64,000 bases of DNA from Amanita rubescens (taxonomy: Eukaryota > Basidiomycota > Agaricomycetes > Agaricales > Amanitaceae): contig WION01000010.1 in the NCBI GenBank assembly GCA_015039365.1, forward strand, positions 248,001-312,000, written 5' to 3'. The notes under the pieces were generated by a model. It ran no database searches and was not told the DNA's origin. It saw nothing but the letters and a program-made list of their open reading frames with translations. Made by a program: the position numbers and the translations under genes. Below are positions 36,132 through 49,235 of the stretch, piece by piece. How positions within the stretch are numbered: the stretch's first letter is position 1; every line of letters starts with the position of its first letter.

Positions 36132-38162
36132 ATGTCCCAAGACAACTCAGTCTATACCACCTCCAACGGCGCCCCCGTTGCTGAGCCCTATGCTGCTCAG
36201 AGAGCGGGTCTCCACGGACCCCTCCTTCTCCAAGGTAAGGGATAAACAAGACCCACTGATCTGGAGAAGCTGATGCACGCTCCCTCGTAAGACTTCCATC
36301 ATCTCGACTTACTTGCTCATTTCGATCGCGAGCGCATTCCTGAGCGTGTGGTAAGCAGAACCCTTAGCTTGGGATGATCAACGATTTATCGCAAACCAGG
36401 TTCATGCTAAAGGCGCTGGAGCGCACGGTTATTTTGAGGTCACTCATGACTTGAGCGATATTACGTCTCAGAAGTTGTTCCACCGAGTGGGCAATCGAGT
36501 TGACGCTACTGTCCGTTTCTCCACGGTTGGCGGGGAGTCTGGCTCTGCAGACACTGCTCGCGATCCTCGTGGTTTCGCCATCAAACTGAAAACAGAGGAG
36601 GGCAACTGGGACTGGGTCTTCAACAACACCCCCATCTTCTTCATACGTGATCCTGCCAAGTTTCCTCACTTCATTCACACGCAGAAGAGAAACCCTCAAA
36701 CTCATCTCAAAGATGCGGACATGTTCTGGGTAAGGCCAGACCCTCTTAATGATGCATCTAACTCAAACTTTCCGCGACAGGATTATCTCTCTCAAAACCC
36801 CGAATCAATCCATCAGATTATGATTCTCTTCTCGGACCGTGGAACTCCAAAAGGGTATCACAATCAACACGGCTATTCTGGGCACACTTTCAAGTGGTGT
36901 AAGGATGATGGGTCTTTCGTTTATGTCAAAGTACATGTGCGGACCGACAACCCCAATGGTTTTGAAGTATGGTTTCACATTCGGTTTAAAAAATCATATC
37001 CCTCACATTAAATACAGACATTGAGCGACGAGGAAGCAACTCGTCTGGCCGGCGGAGACTCTGATTATGGTATCAAGTTACTTTCCGACGCCATCGAATC
37101 CGGTAAATTCCCTAGTTGGACAGTATCCATTGTGCGTGTCCGAGTGATTCATCGGTTGGGCCCTTCTAACGTGATGTCAACAGCAAACTATGACTCCAGA
37201 ACAAGCCGAGAGGTTCCGTTACAACATTCTCGACTTAACTAAAGTGTGGCCGCATTCTCAATTCCCCTTACGCCCCATTGGAAAGCTCGTTCTAAACAAA
37301 AACCCAGAAAACTATTTCGCAGAGGTTGAACAAGTAATTATCCCAGTTTTCTTCGGAGATCACTATCTAACCTTGATTCAGGCAGCCTTCTCACCGTCTC
37401 ACCTGATCCCGTATATCGAACCTTCTGCCGACCCCGTATTACAATCTCGCCTGTTCTCTTATCCTGACACCCATCGCTACCGTCTGGGCGTAAACTATCA
37501 ACAATTGCCTGTTAACGCTCCGAAAGTGGACATCGCCAACTTTCAACGTGATGGTTTTGCCACATATAAGTCTCAAGGAAATAGGTCAAACTACCAATCG
37601 TCCATCCGACCTCTTAACTATGCGGTCCGAAAGGGCACTCTTGAAGGATCCGCGAACGACAGAGAACGATTGCGGGCCCACGAATCTTTCGTTGGGGCTG
37701 CGTGGAGGTCCTTAAGCGAGATCACAGAGCGTAAGATTTGTACCTCTCTTCCTTTGACGGTCTGTTTATTGATTTTCCTTAGTTGATTTCGAACAACCTC
37801 GTGTCTTGTGGAGGACGGTGTGGAGCAACGAACAACGAAAGGCATATATACGTAACGTTTCGGGTCATATCAAGAATGTCAAGAACGTCGAAATCATAGA
37901 CAGACAACGTACGTTATTTGACTTGCTGAGAACGACATCTATGTTTATATCGGCTGTGACAGTTTCCATATATGCTGCTGTCGACCAGGGTCTCTCTGAC
38001 GGTATTGCGAAAGCTGTTGGACGTTCTCCTGTGAAACCATTGCAAGTCAAGCCCGCCTCCGAGGCTATTCAATTCCGCGCCCGAACCAGGTTCGTTTATT
38101 GCTTTCCAACTCGCGTTTAGTGCTAAGACCCACTCCTCAGCGCTGCTACAAACTTTGAGTAA
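36132..38162 (+). CDS. Heme catalase, first of a tandem pair
   Basis: Small-subunit monofunctional catalase of about 500 residues that removes hydrogen peroxide. The catalytic His lies in [18 protein letters not shown], the Asn region in [20 protein letters not shown], and the proximal heme Tyr in [14 protein letters not shown]. Also conserved are [20 protein letters not shown] and [13 protein letters not shown]. Eight or more short introns. The last intron joins ARTS to AATNFE before TAA at 38160-38162; no peroxisomal SKL-type end. Where most catalases have GTPDGYRHMNGYG this copy has [14 protein letters not shown]. The second copy follows 455 bases on, in the same direction and with the same intron positions. 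Confidence 0.92.
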
Positions 38163-38617
38163 ATGATGTGCCTGTAATAACCGCCGATTGTATCACGCAA
38201 TCAGTATGAATAAATAAACCTTTTTCCTCGTTTGGGCCCAATCAATAATCATGCCATGGGCATGGTCGGACAACCTACTAAGTACAATTCTTCCTCGCGG
38301 GACCCGCCTCGCGTCCACTTACTAAATTTGGATTGCATAATCAGTGATTAAATCACGTGATGGACGGCCTAAATCATGTGAGTCCCCTCACGTGGGCCGA
38401 GGAAAAAAGTCTCGGCGTCATGGACGCTAGCTGCTGGAAAAACCGTTAATGGGTAAGTGTACACCAATCTTCACTGCGGATATGTCAGCTGACACTGTGG
38501 ATTTCTAAGATTATTTGTGAGCGAAAACTGGACTGACGCACAGGTATGGGAAGGTATGGCAGCCGACATATATAAACCTCGTCAATGGTTCGGGGCATGG
38601 ATCATTGTGCTTATATC
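38163..38617. promoter_or_regulatory. Promoter of the second catalase
   Basis: 455 bases between the tandem catalases. It contains CACGTG at 38354-38359 and 38389-38394, the palindrome TCAGCTGA at 38485-38492 (also present before the first catalase) and a TATA-like TATATAAACC at about 38568-38577, about 45 bases before the ATG. E-boxes of this type often mark stress-regulated fungal promoters. Confidence 0.5.
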
Positions 38618-40622
38618 ATGTCTTCGAACGTCTACACAACCTCGAACGGTGCACCCGCCGCAGAGCCCTATGCTGCTCAGAGAGCTGGTCTCAATGGACC
38701 ACTGCTCATCCAAGGTAAGGTGTAAACTACTTTGGCATTCAAGCACCACTAATTATTCCAAGATTTCCATCATCTGGACTTACTTGCTCACTTTGATCGT
38801 GAACGCATTCCTGAGCGTGTGGTACGTATTGTTCTATTTGAACTACTCCCCGACTTATTTGAAATCAGGTCCATGCGAAAGGCGCTGGAGCACACGGTTA
38901 CTTCCAAGTTACTCATGACTTGAGTGATATCACGTCTCAAAAGCTGTTCCATCAAGTTGGCAAGAAAGTTCCTGCGACTGTCCGCTTCTCCACAGTTGGA
39001 GGGGAGTCTGGCTCTGCGGATACTGCTCGCGATCCTCGTGGCTTTTCTACCAAACTTAAAACAGATGACGGCAACTGGGATTGGGTTTTCAACAATACGC
39101 CCGTATTCTTCATACGTGATCCGGCCAAGTTCCCCCACTTCATTCACACACAGAAGAGGAACCCTCAAACTCACCTCAAAGATGCGGACATGTTTTGGGT
39201 CAGGCTGAATCGTCATAATGATATGTCTAGGTTTACTCATTTTTTGACAGGACTACCTCTCCCAAAACCCGGAATCAATTCATCAAATCATGATTCTCTT
39301 CTCTGACCGCGGAACTCCAGACGGTTTTTACCAACAACACTGCTATTCTGGACATACCTTCAAGTGGTGCAAAGATGACGGTTCCTTTGTCTATGTCCAA
39401 GTGCATGTCCGGGCTGACAAGGGTTTCAAAGTACGCGCATAACAGCAATTTTTCGGTCAGATTCTAACGTCATATAGACATTGGACAATGTCAAAGCCGG
39501 CCGCTTGGCAGGGGAGAATCCAGACTACGGCACTGAAACTCTTTTCAACGCTATCGAGTCTGGCAACTATCCCTCTTGGACAGTATATATCGTATGTACT
39601 TGGTCTATCGATCTTGATGATATAATCTAACGACACTGGTAGCAAACAATGACGCCACAGCAGGCCGAGAAGTTCCGTTACAGTGTTCTTGACTTGACCA
39701 AGATTTGGCCACATGCCGAGTACCCTTTGCGCCCCATTGGGAAGCTTGTCCTGAATGAAAATCCGAAGAACTACTTTGCAGAGATCGAACAGGTAACTGG
39801 CTCAACTTCTGCCCTAAAAAGACGACGAGTTAAACTATAAATTAGGCTGCATTCTCTCCTTCGCATTTGATTCCCTACATTGAGCCTTCTGCAGATCCTG
39901 TCCTGCAGTCTCGGCTGTTCTCTTACCCAGATGCTCAGCGTTACCGTCTTGGGGTCAATTATCAACAACTGCCCGTTAACGTCCCCGTAGCGCCGGTGGT
40001 TAACTTCCAGCGCGACGGCCCTGCCACTTATCACTCCCAAGGCAATACACCGAATTATCAATCGTCCATCCGACCTAATACGTATGTGCGCAACAAAGGC
40101 ACGCTGGAAGGATTTGTGAATGACCAAAAGAGGCTTGCGACACACGAATCTTTCGTGGCGGCCGCGTGGAGATATCTGAGTGAGATGACAGAGCGTAAGC
40201 GTTATGCCCTAATGTCCGAGTAATGCATTAGCTAAATGGCCCAATAGTCGATTTTGAACAGCCTCGTGCGCTGTGGAGGAAGGTCTGGGGTGATAAGGAA
40301 AGAGAGGCCTATGTACGAAACGTTGTTGGACACTTCAAGAACGTCAAGAATCCGGAAGTCAAAGCCAGGCAACGTATGTCACGCATTGGCCATCCCGACG
40401 TTTTATTGTTGACCAGAATTGTAGTTTCTGTCTGGGCCGCTGTCGACCAGAACTTGTCGGACCGCATCGCTGCGGCCATCGGCCACGCCCCAGTCAAGCC
40501 TTTGAAAGTCAAGCCTGCATCTGAAGCCGTTCAATTCCGTGCTAACACTGGGTTCGTAGACTTATTCAGTTTATTCACGATCAGTTGATGACAATATTGT
40601 TTCCAGCGCTGCGCTGAACTAA
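38618..40622 (+). CDS. Heme catalase, second of a tandem pair
   Basis: Close relative of the preceding catalase with the same active-site blocks: [36 protein letters not shown] and the heme Tyr in [19 protein letters not shown]. It starts [20 protein letters not shown] and ends with AALN after the last intron, TAA at 40620-40622. Differences include [15 protein letters not shown], which is nearer the family consensus in its first part, and many conservative changes in the C-terminal helices. Exon borders match those of the first copy, so one arose from the other by tandem duplication. No targeting signal seen. Confidence 0.92.
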
Positions 40623-40754
40623 GGTGCATTGTATGTAGTACAAATGTAGTTGAATATTGATGGACAAAATATATGATAAACGTTTCATGAATCTTGAAGC
40701 TTGATGTACTTGAGTCAACTCTGGAGTGATGTGACTGACGTGACAACAACCTTC

Positions 40755-43700
40755 ATGGACGACCTTTTCTCTTTTCTTGATGTGGCACCCCAGCCCGATG
40801 AAAACACTGGAGACATCGATGAAAACGAAATGCGCGTTGATACCATTCTTGCCCATGGCATTAAGCGCAAGGCGGAATCCTTTACTCCACCCACAAACCA
40901 CGAATCGATTGAAGACATCCAGGCAGGTCCTTCAGAGTCTAAAAAACCTAGAATGGAATCGCCGAACCCTGTTCTGTTGGACGACTTTGAAACGGAAGCA
41001 AAGCGTGAAGTTGCGGCAAGTGCTGGTCTGACGGGAACTGTGGAAGCTGGGTCACGTTTGGAGCTCAGGCATCAAGTATGTCTTTAGCCCTTTCAAATTT
41101 TAGCCTACTGACATCTTGCAGGTTCGACACCAAGTCGCTGTGCCTCCCGGTTACAATTATATTCCGATATCGCAACATGTACCACCTGCAAAACCTGATC
41201 GCGAGTACAAATTCGAACTTGACCCCTTCCAAAAGGTCTCTGTGCATGCTATTCAGCGCAATGAAAGTGTGCTAGTGTCGGCCCATACTAGTGCCGGAAA
41301 AACTGTCGTCGCAGAATATGCTATCGCTCAGTCTTTGAATAGGAAGCAACGAGTAATATATACTAGTCCAATAAAGGTTCTTATCCATCTTCCGCTGGAT
41401 TTGCATTGAGAGCGTTGACCGATTTGTAATGAACTGCCACCATTGTTCTGTCTGTAGGCCTTGAGCAACCAAAAATACCGAGAAATGTTAGCAGAGTTTG
41501 GGGACGTTGGCCTCATGACCGGAGACGTGACAATTAATCCTTCTGCTACGTGTTTAGTTATGACCACTGAGGTTGGCTGACGTTGGTCATTATTTCCGAT
41601 GGAGAACCTGACTGAAACCTTTTCAGATCTTGCGGTCCATGTTGTATCGTGGTTCAGAGATCATGCGTGAAGTTGCTTGGGTCATATTTGATGAAATACA
41701 TTATATGCGAGACAAAGAACGTGGTGTCGTTTGGGAAGAGACAATTATTCTGCTCCCTCACTCTGTTCGTTATGTGTTTCTCTCCGCCACCATTCCTAAT
41801 GCTATGCAATTTGCGGAATGGATATGCAAATCTCACGAGCAACCGTGTCATATCGTCTATACCGACTTCCGACCCACGCCCCTTCAGCATTATCTATTTC
41901 CCGCAGGCGGTGAAGGCATCTATCTAGTGGTGAATGAGAAAGGCGAATTTAAACAAGACAATTTCAGCAAGGCTATGGGAAAGCTACAAGATGCAATGGG
42001 AGAGGATCCCGCCGATCCAAGAGGAGGAAAGGGGAGGAAGGGGAAGACAAAGAAAGGGGGGGACAAGAAAGGTATGTCGTCCACTATGTGATTTAGGCAT
42101 ACTATGACGAAGGAATAGGACAATCCGAAGTCTCAAAAATAATCAAGATGATCATGCTCAAGAATTACAATCCAGTCATCGTATTCTCGTTTGGCAAACG
42201 GGAGTGCGAAGGGCACGCTCTGTCAATGTCAAAGTTTGAACTCAACTCAACAGAGGAGCAGGAACTTGTGACAAATATATTCAACAACGCGATCGAGAAC
42301 CTGTCAACTGACGACAGACAATTGCCGCAAATAACAAACCTTCTTCCTCTCCTCCGGCGTGGAATTGGGATACATCATGGCGGTCTCCTACCTATTCTCA
42401 AAGAGGTTATCGAGATCCTCTTCCAGGAAGGCTTGATCAAAGTCTTATTTGCTACAGAAACTTTCTCCATCGGGCTCAACATGCCTGCCAAGACTGTCGT
42501 ATTTACGAATACCCGCAAATTTGATGGCCACGAATTCCGAAATCTTTCATCTGGAGAATACATTCAGATGTCTGGGCGCGCTGGTCGTCGTGGTCTCGAT
42601 GATCGTGGCGTTGTGATAATGATGTGTGATGAAAAACTAGAGCCGGCGGTTGCAAAGTCTATGGTCAAGGGTGAGGCGGACAGGTTGGACTCGGCATTCC
42701 ACCTTGGATATAATATGGTCCTGAACCTTATGAAGGTGGAAGGAATCAGCCCAGAATATATGCTGTCAAGATCTTTTTTCCAGTTTCAGAGCAGTGCTGG
42801 TATACCTAAACTTGAGGAAGGTAAGAAGTCGGTGCTATAGATAGCATCTCACCGGCTAATGGCTGCATATATGTCAGAACTAAGAGAAACGGAAGAAGAA
42901 AGGCGAGAAATTCAGATTCCAGACGAGTCTGCCGTGGCCGAATATTACGAGTATCGCCAGCAGTTAGACCAGATGGCTGCAGACTTCAGAGAAGTTGTCA
43001 CACATCCGGCATATGCGCTACCTTTCCTTCAACCTGGCCGTCTTGTGAAGGTCAAGTACCAGAAGCTTGATTTTGGATGGGGCGTTATCATCAATTATCA
43101 GAAGCGACTCCCTCCCAAGGCTTGTCATCTTATCTCTTGGTATCTCCTCATTTTTAATTCGTGTTATAGAACCGCCCAATTCCCAAATCCGAGGAGCTAC
43201 CTCCTCACGAGCAGTATATTGTAGACGTTTTGCTAAACTGTGCTGTTGGTGGTGCTGTGTCACAGGATCGTACAAGTATAACCTCGACTCCGGGTGGTGT
43301 TCAGCCGTGCCCTCCAGGGGAGAAGGGGACACCGCTTGTTGTTCCCGTGTTACTCAGCACAATCGAAGGTATAAGTCACATTCGAATATTTTTGCCCAAG
43401 GACCTGCGGCAAGATTCAGCTCGCGAGACAGCTTGGAAAAGCGTTCTTGAAGTTCAACGCCGCTTTCCGGATGGTATAATGCTTCTGGATCCCATAGATA
43501 ACCTGGGAATTAAGGACGAAAAGTTTCAGCAGCTCGTGAAGGTGAGTAATATCGCTTTAGAGAAAGAATGATTGTAAGGCTCCTGGGCAGAAAATACAAC
43601 TCATGGAACAGAAGATGTTCTCGAGCTCCATACACAAGGATCCCAGGCTTCCCCATTTGTACTCTCTTTACTCGAAGAAAAAGGACTACCAGGAACGCGT

Positions 43701-44443
43701 GCGCACGTTAAAGAAACGAATCCAGGCGACCCACGATGTCTTGCAGCTTGAAGAGCTCAAATGCCGCAAGCGGGTCCTTCGAAGGCTTGGGTTTACGACA
43801 TCAACTGATATCGTAGACATAAAAGGCAGAGTGGCATGCGAGATTAGCTCGGGAGATGAGCTGCTTTTAACCGAGCTAATCTTCAATGGTATATTCAATT
43901 CATTGCTGCCAGAACATTGTGCAGCGTTACTGAGCTGTTTTGTATTTGGAGAAAAGGTTGGTCTCACGAAACGACGAGTTGTTCGTTGACAAACCATCGC
44001 ACAGAGTGAACAGACTACGAAGTTGAAGGAAGAGCTCGCTGCCCCACTAAGAGTGATGCAAGAAATAGCTCGACGGATAGCCAAAGTTTCCAAGGAATCA
44101 AAATTGCCCTTAGATGAAGATGAATACGTCGCTTCATTCAAAGTAGAACTTATGGATGCAGTCGTCCAGTGGTGCCGCGGTGCTTCTTTCACAGATATTT
44201 GCAAGGTTGGTTAACAATCACTAGTAATGAAAACTCATTCACAGGGTTTTTCCAAAGATTACAGATCAAATATTCGAAGGAAGCTTGATACGAGCTTTCC
44301 GTCGCTTAGGAGAACTTCTTCGTCAAATGGCAGCCGCAGCCAAAGTAATTGGTAATGCCGAACTCAGGGAAAAGTTTGAAAAGGCATCCGAGATGCTAGA
44401 GAGGCCCAACTCCGTCATTTTCTGCTCGTCACTGTATCTATAA
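40755..44443 (+). CDS. MTR4: Exosome RNA helicase MTR4 (SKI2-like)
   Basis: DExH helicase that feeds RNA to the nuclear exosome, alone or in TRAMP. The start [10 protein letters not shown] is the family's usual N-terminus; an upstream ATG at 40704 was rejected. Motifs in order: [20 protein letters not shown] (Q region), SAHTSAGKT (Walker A), VIFDEIHYM (DExH), [65 protein letters not shown] and [15 protein letters not shown]. The arch (KOW) and C-terminal helical domain follow, ending FCSSLYL and TAA at 44441-44443. About nine introns. No break in the frame. Confidence 0.93.
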
Positions 44444-44557
44444 ATTACTGTAGCCGGAATATTCCGAAGTAATGTACAGTACTATTGAATAAAGTTTGAG
44501 CCACCTTTGGTAACAACAAGCGAATAAGCCGAGCATTGCGCAGTAAGATTAACGACG

Positions 44558-44969
44558 ATGGCAAGTGTCCCTAACTACTGTTCTCGCAGCTGACTTGTTT
44601 ACCTTGTTTTAACAGCCCAAGGAAATCAGCAACATTAAAGAATTCATCGCCGTTGCACAGAGGAAGGATGCGAAGCGTGCGTCACATCCATTTTTGTACT
44701 ACTTTCTATAGTAAATGTCGACATAGAGGCGCGCATAAAAAAGATCCCCTCCAAAAAACCTAATGGAAAGACACAAACCAAGTTCAAGGTCCGGTGCTCC
44801 CGATACCTTTACACACTTTCACTGGACGACCCAGAAAAAGCGGAAAAGTTGAAGCAGAGCCTGCCACCAGGTACGATTTGCCCTCCCACTGCTTAACGAG
44901 ATTAACATTAGTGTCCCTTTAGGCCTCACGATTCAGGAGGTTGACAAGCCAGCACCCAAAAAGAAATAA
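44558..44969 (+). CDS. RPL38: Large-subunit ribosomal protein eL38
   Basis: Small basic 60S protein. The first coding exon is only ATG (44558-44560), followed by an intron 44561-44615 that begins GCAAGT and ends AACAG, that is, a GC-AG intron; the next exon then gives [20 protein letters not shown], the exact family start after Met. A second intron splits KRA and a third lies after QSLPPG. Later exons read [30 protein letters not shown] and end [13 protein letters not shown] at 44967-44969. About 85 residues, normal. Without the GC donor the conserved N-terminus has no start codon. Confidence 0.92.
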
Positions 44970-45129
44970 ACCATTTTACATATTTCTACGCATATTGGGG
45001 TCGTCAAGGTTGCTGGTGGTGATTACATGCATACCTACGGTCATCATAGCAATTTATTCATGCAACGTTGGAATATGAATATTCCACTTGGTTGAGAGCG
45101 CTCAACCTTGTACCATAGCGCAAAAAAAT

Positions 45130-47034
45130 TCATTGGAGATTGAGCAGCATGAGAAATGAAGCAAATACAAGTATTCCCAACATTGTATGGGGTACCCAGA
45201 TTGAAAGCAAGCGGGCAGCTCGTGAAGTCCATATTAGGCGTCGATAGGTTGTGGTTGTAACTGCTTCCATATCATACTCGTCGCTTCTATGACCTGCGTC
45301 AGATAAACCCCTCAGGAATATGTCCAACAGATGATGTCCGTCCAATAAACGAATCGGGAGAAGGTTAAAGAAATAGAGAGAAAGCGTTGCAAGGGAAATG
45401 TATCTGCTTCATGATCAGCCCAAATAAGACTGTCATGAAGCTCGACTGTACCTTGAAAATTTTGTGAACAAAAGTGGGAGTGTTAATGGGAAATAAAATC
45501 GAGGTTGGAGAGTCCCTAGCGTAACTAGGAAATATTTGAGTGATAGCAACTTCCCAAGATCTCATCTAGCTTACCCGTTCTTTCTATTTCATCTGATGGA
45601 CCGCTCCATAATATGATGTCTTGCTTTTCGGCAGGATCGCCAATAGCCAGTCGCAACAATTGTTCACGTTCATCTGGCCAACTGCACACGTGTGATGCAG
45701 AGCAGGGTGAAGTGACGCTACAGCGAGTGCTATTTGTTGTCGCAAGAATTGGCAATGGGTCGAGACAGCCATTCAGCGGGGATATCGCATCTATCGCATG
45801 GAAGCAAGTAAGAGGCGAGAAGTCCGACATAACTCTATGGCAACAATTCTGCGATTCCACTGAGAAGTAATTAGCGGTCAAAAATGATTTTGTGCCATAT
45901 GTCCTTACATAGTGATGTGCGCTCTACACACCATCCTTCTGGTTCCTTGTCATGGGGTGGTACCGTCCAACCGTAATTGGAGATGTCAGCTGACGCTAAA
46001 GGTGTGTCGTCAATGTGTGTGATCAGTGTGCCTGGCTGAAGGTATCCGCTTAGTATGGAACCCTTGAGGAAAATCAGTCATACGATAGACCGTATTATAG
46101 AACCGTGCCCACCTGCTTCACATGTATGACAACTCTGCCCAAGTGGGCCACATCCTGATAAGCAAACTGCCAGACGAATCGGTCCAAATTTGTCTTCATC
46201 AGAAGTAGCAGGAGCGCCCAGAATACTAGATTGTGGAATGGCCCGGCAGATACTATAACGGATCGAGTGCGGGGACTTTTGTTGTCCAAGGCACCGGCCA
46301 TAAATGCTACCGATGCGGAAGGTATAACGAGTGTCAACGAGGCACCGACAGACTGAATGGGCACATTTTCTCTGATTTTAATGGTACCTTTTCCTTCAGC
46401 AATTCAGAGATCGACGCACGCTTACATGGCTGCCGCGATGGCGTGTCCTAGTTCGTGTACTAACTGGCTCGTGAAAACGGCACAGAGAATTATTGGCAAG
46501 TCGGAGAAAGGGACAGTAACTCCTGGGATCTGGGGAGAATGTTAATTGGTAAAGTCGCTTTCACCTGAAGAAAAAACTTACTATGGGTTGGATGGTAGAC
46601 CATCCTTGCGATCTAGGTATTGTGCTTCGTTTTGTACGATTATGTAGAGTCGATGTTTTCTGATTCTGCACCTTCACCATGTTCCAAGCAAGCGTCCAAC
46701 ATGACCATGATAGCATGGCACAAGCACCGACCATCCCTACGATGGCAGCAAGGTAACCAAACCAGTAGAACCATGAGAGCACTATCCTGTATTGCTTGTA
46801 TTGTTTGGATGCCAAGAGAGCAGTGAAACGATCATGTAGCGAATTGCAAGTTGTAGTCTGAATGTGAAGATGGACATGACGTAGAGAAACGTTTATTCGG
46901 CTACCGTGGCCCAAATTCCATGGAAGTACGGTGAGTCGGCGGTTCCTATACCGATTGACTACATGAAGCAGAGACCAAAAGAAGAGTATGGCGAACGCAA
47001 CATTCGACACTGACATGCTCAGTGAGTCACACAT
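45130..47034 (-). CDS. Site-2 intramembrane metalloprotease (M50 family)
   Basis: Multi-pass protease that cleaves membrane-bound transcription factors such as SREBP within the membrane. The zinc motif HELGH is in QLVHELGHAIAAA (about 46440-46457) and the second metal motif in LLPIRLLDGHHLLD (about 45325), both intact. Other helices include MSVSNVAFAILFFWSLLHV, IVSAGPFHNLVFWALLLLL and the C-terminal SIWVPHTMLGILVFASFLML. Start taken at the ATG at 47034; a second Met six codons on (47016) is equally possible. A cysteine-rich lumenal loop near 45650-45850 resembles the loop of animal S2P. Several introns. Convergent with eL38. Confidence 0.85.
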
Positions 47035-47127
47035 AGTCACACATATAGTGATTTAGTCCTTCGTTCAAACGAGCTCTTTGCACCAGGCAAAGTAGTAGGC
47101 AACACTAACAACTAATTTACTGCTTTT

Positions 47128-48003
47128 TTATACCTCGCTATGATTCGGCCGTCTCATATCAGGAGAAGGCATCGAAACACCAGTCCTTAACCCTGATGGT
47201 GGAGCACCGAGTCCAAACGAATCGTACGTCGTCATTGGCTTCCCAGATATAGAGATGGGCTCAATCTTTGACCTGAGGGTCTCTTCCTCTTCTTCATCCA
47301 GTTGATGACAGTAGTTGATAACGATCACGTAGCCCCCTGGAAGAAATTTAGCATCATTAGGCTTAATGAACAGAAGGCTACTCACAAAGTTGCAAGAGCC
47401 ATACGATAGCATATATCACGACAACAATGATTTCAATGATTTTGGCTGTTGCCTGACAAGTAGCCCGATCGAGCGTCGAATTTCCGTCTAGGCACACCTG
47501 TACAAGGGCTTGCGCGTTGTTATGGAAGAGAGAAAGCATGGTATATACTCCTGCCGCGATGCTTAAGCAAAGGAAGACGAGAAGCATCACACCAAATGTC
47601 GATACTAGAGCTCGGTGTTTGATGATGGCACCGATGAATCTGAACCACGGTTAATACTTGTCCGTCCGAATTAAACTAATTCAGTCCTCATACCCTAGTA
47701 ACGAGATTGTGGCCAAGACACTGAATGAGGCAGAATGGAGGATCAACGCAACTTCGTCGGCAGTTGATAAGGGGGTCTTCCCTAAGAGGATGTTAAAGTA
47801 CAAATTGAAAGATGGCAAGTATACTGACGGAGTTCAGAGACTTGCTTCCAACCGACGATTGCGATAATCAAACCACCAAAGAGGTTAAAAATCGTAAGGA
47901 TCTGATAATGGATGTAAGCCAAGCGAAAAAAAAAAGAAGTGATACGCACGAAGACGCCTAGCCTGACAGGTAAACAACAGCAGAAAGTACGTGTGTGAGC
48001 CAT
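47128..48003 (-). CDS. Uncharacterised four-helix membrane protein
   Basis: Spliced from at least five exons. It begins MAHTRTFCCCLPVRLGVF with a Cys cluster, then helices TIFNLFGGLIIAIVGW, FSVLATISLLGFIGAII, STFGVMLLVFLCLSIAAGVY and IIEIIVVVIYAIVWLLQL, with a loop holding two cysteines (VCLDGNSTLDRATC). The cytosolic tail has an acidic run (DEEEEET) and ends RPNHSEV. The layout is tetraspanin-like, but the CCG motif of true tetraspanins is not visible. I know of no function; similar small four-pass proteins are common in basidiomycetes. Confidence 0.75.
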
Positions 48004-48148
48004 TTGGGTGGAAAAAGGATGTTAGTGAACGAAGGAAAGTGGGCGCAGCCAAGGGACATGATGGGCGGGGAGTTGATTATATATACGGTTGGCATGAGCA
48101 CAGCTTGACCCTATCGTGACTAGCGTGACTACGTCCTCCTCATCCGCT
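48004..48148. promoter_or_regulatory. Divergent promoter with TATA-like run
   Basis: 145 bases between the four-helix protein (minus) and YKT6 (plus). TATATATA lies at about 48078-48085, 64 bases before the YKT6 ATG. Confidence 0.4.
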
Positions 48149-48900
48149 ATGAAGGTCTACTCCATTTCAGTCATTTACGCCCCTGCTACTGGGCCTTGCG
48201 TCGTCTTGGCAGTTGCAAACGACCTCTCTTCTTTCTCTTTCTATCAGCGTAGTACAGCCACAGAGTTCTTACCTTTCTTCTCAAAAACAGTCGCAGAGAG
48301 AACTCCCCAGGGTCAGAGGCAGAGTGTACAAGAGAATATTTACACCGCCCATGTCTATAACCGCGGGGGACCAGAGGAACTCGCTGGTTTGTCCTTCCCA
48401 TACCTTCCACGTGCCATCAACTCACACCAATCCATAGCTGTCATTATCACGGACTCTGATTATCCCGTCCGACCTGCCTTCTCTGTATTGAACAAACTTT
48501 TGGATGACTTCTCTTCCAAAGTACCCCAGTCTTCGTATAGAAACCCATCGGCAATTTCTTTCTCCGAAATCACTACCTACATCCAGAAGTATCAAGACCC
48601 TAGGCAAGCTGATACCATCATGCGCGTTCAGCAAGAATTAGATGAAACCAAGATCATCCTTGTTTGTCCTTTTGATATCGTCTGGGGCTAGGCCTAATCT
48701 ATTATAAATTCAGCACAAGACAATTGAATCCGTCTTACGGCGCGGAGAGAAACTGAATGACCTTGTAGATAGGTCCAATGCTCTGTCTGCACAGAGCAAG
48801 ATGTTTTACAAGACAGCCAAGAAGGCACGTTTATCGCTTTTCTGGATATGTTACTTTCTCACAACATATACAGCAAAATTCTTGTTGCGTCATCATGTAG
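48149..48900 (+). CDS. YKT6: R-SNARE YKT6
   Basis: Lipid-anchored SNARE used at Golgi, endosome, vacuole and autophagosome fusion. A longin domain runs from [16 protein letters not shown] to about [16 protein letters not shown]. The SNARE motif [13 protein letters not shown] continues over an intron into [20 protein letters not shown] and [17 protein letters not shown], with arginine at the zero layer (LRRGEKL region). The last intron ends ATACAG and joins to QNSCCVIM, giving the double cysteine and CaaX box typical of YKT6 (palmitoyl plus farnesyl). Stop TAG at 48898-48900. Confidence 0.93.
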
Positions 48901-49235
48901 AGGACACCATTTATCATGTACATATACCCCACGGGCGCAGACTTTCGGGACCTTTTTGTGTAATAATTATAATAAACCTAGTCCACATTTCCTTGTTTGT
49001 GCTAGCCTGGCGCCCGTTGCGTCTTGAACGGTGATTGATGGGTGCCTAATAACTGCGATATTGATAGACAGAAGCCGCTGTGGTTCCGCATTCGATTCGG
49101 TGCCACGCTGTGTCCGATATGCGTTTGACGCATATTCGTCCGCCTGATTCATTCCCTTGTGTCCAAGAAAGTATCAATCAGTAACCATGTGCAATCACAG
49201 TCGGCAGCGGAGCAAAGTTTCTTATAAAAAGGCTG
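48901..49235. other. YKT6-Ppo intergenic spacer
   Basis: 335 bases. A TATAAAAA run at about 49223-49230 is very near the called Ppo ATG, and TTTACAG just after the ATG could be a splice acceptor, so the true Ppo start may be on an unseen upstream exon or further downstream. Confidence 0.35.

Noticed and set aside
38517..38918. 133-codon plus-strand frame over the second catalase start
   Set aside because: It runs through the catalase first introns in the wrong frame and has no similarity.
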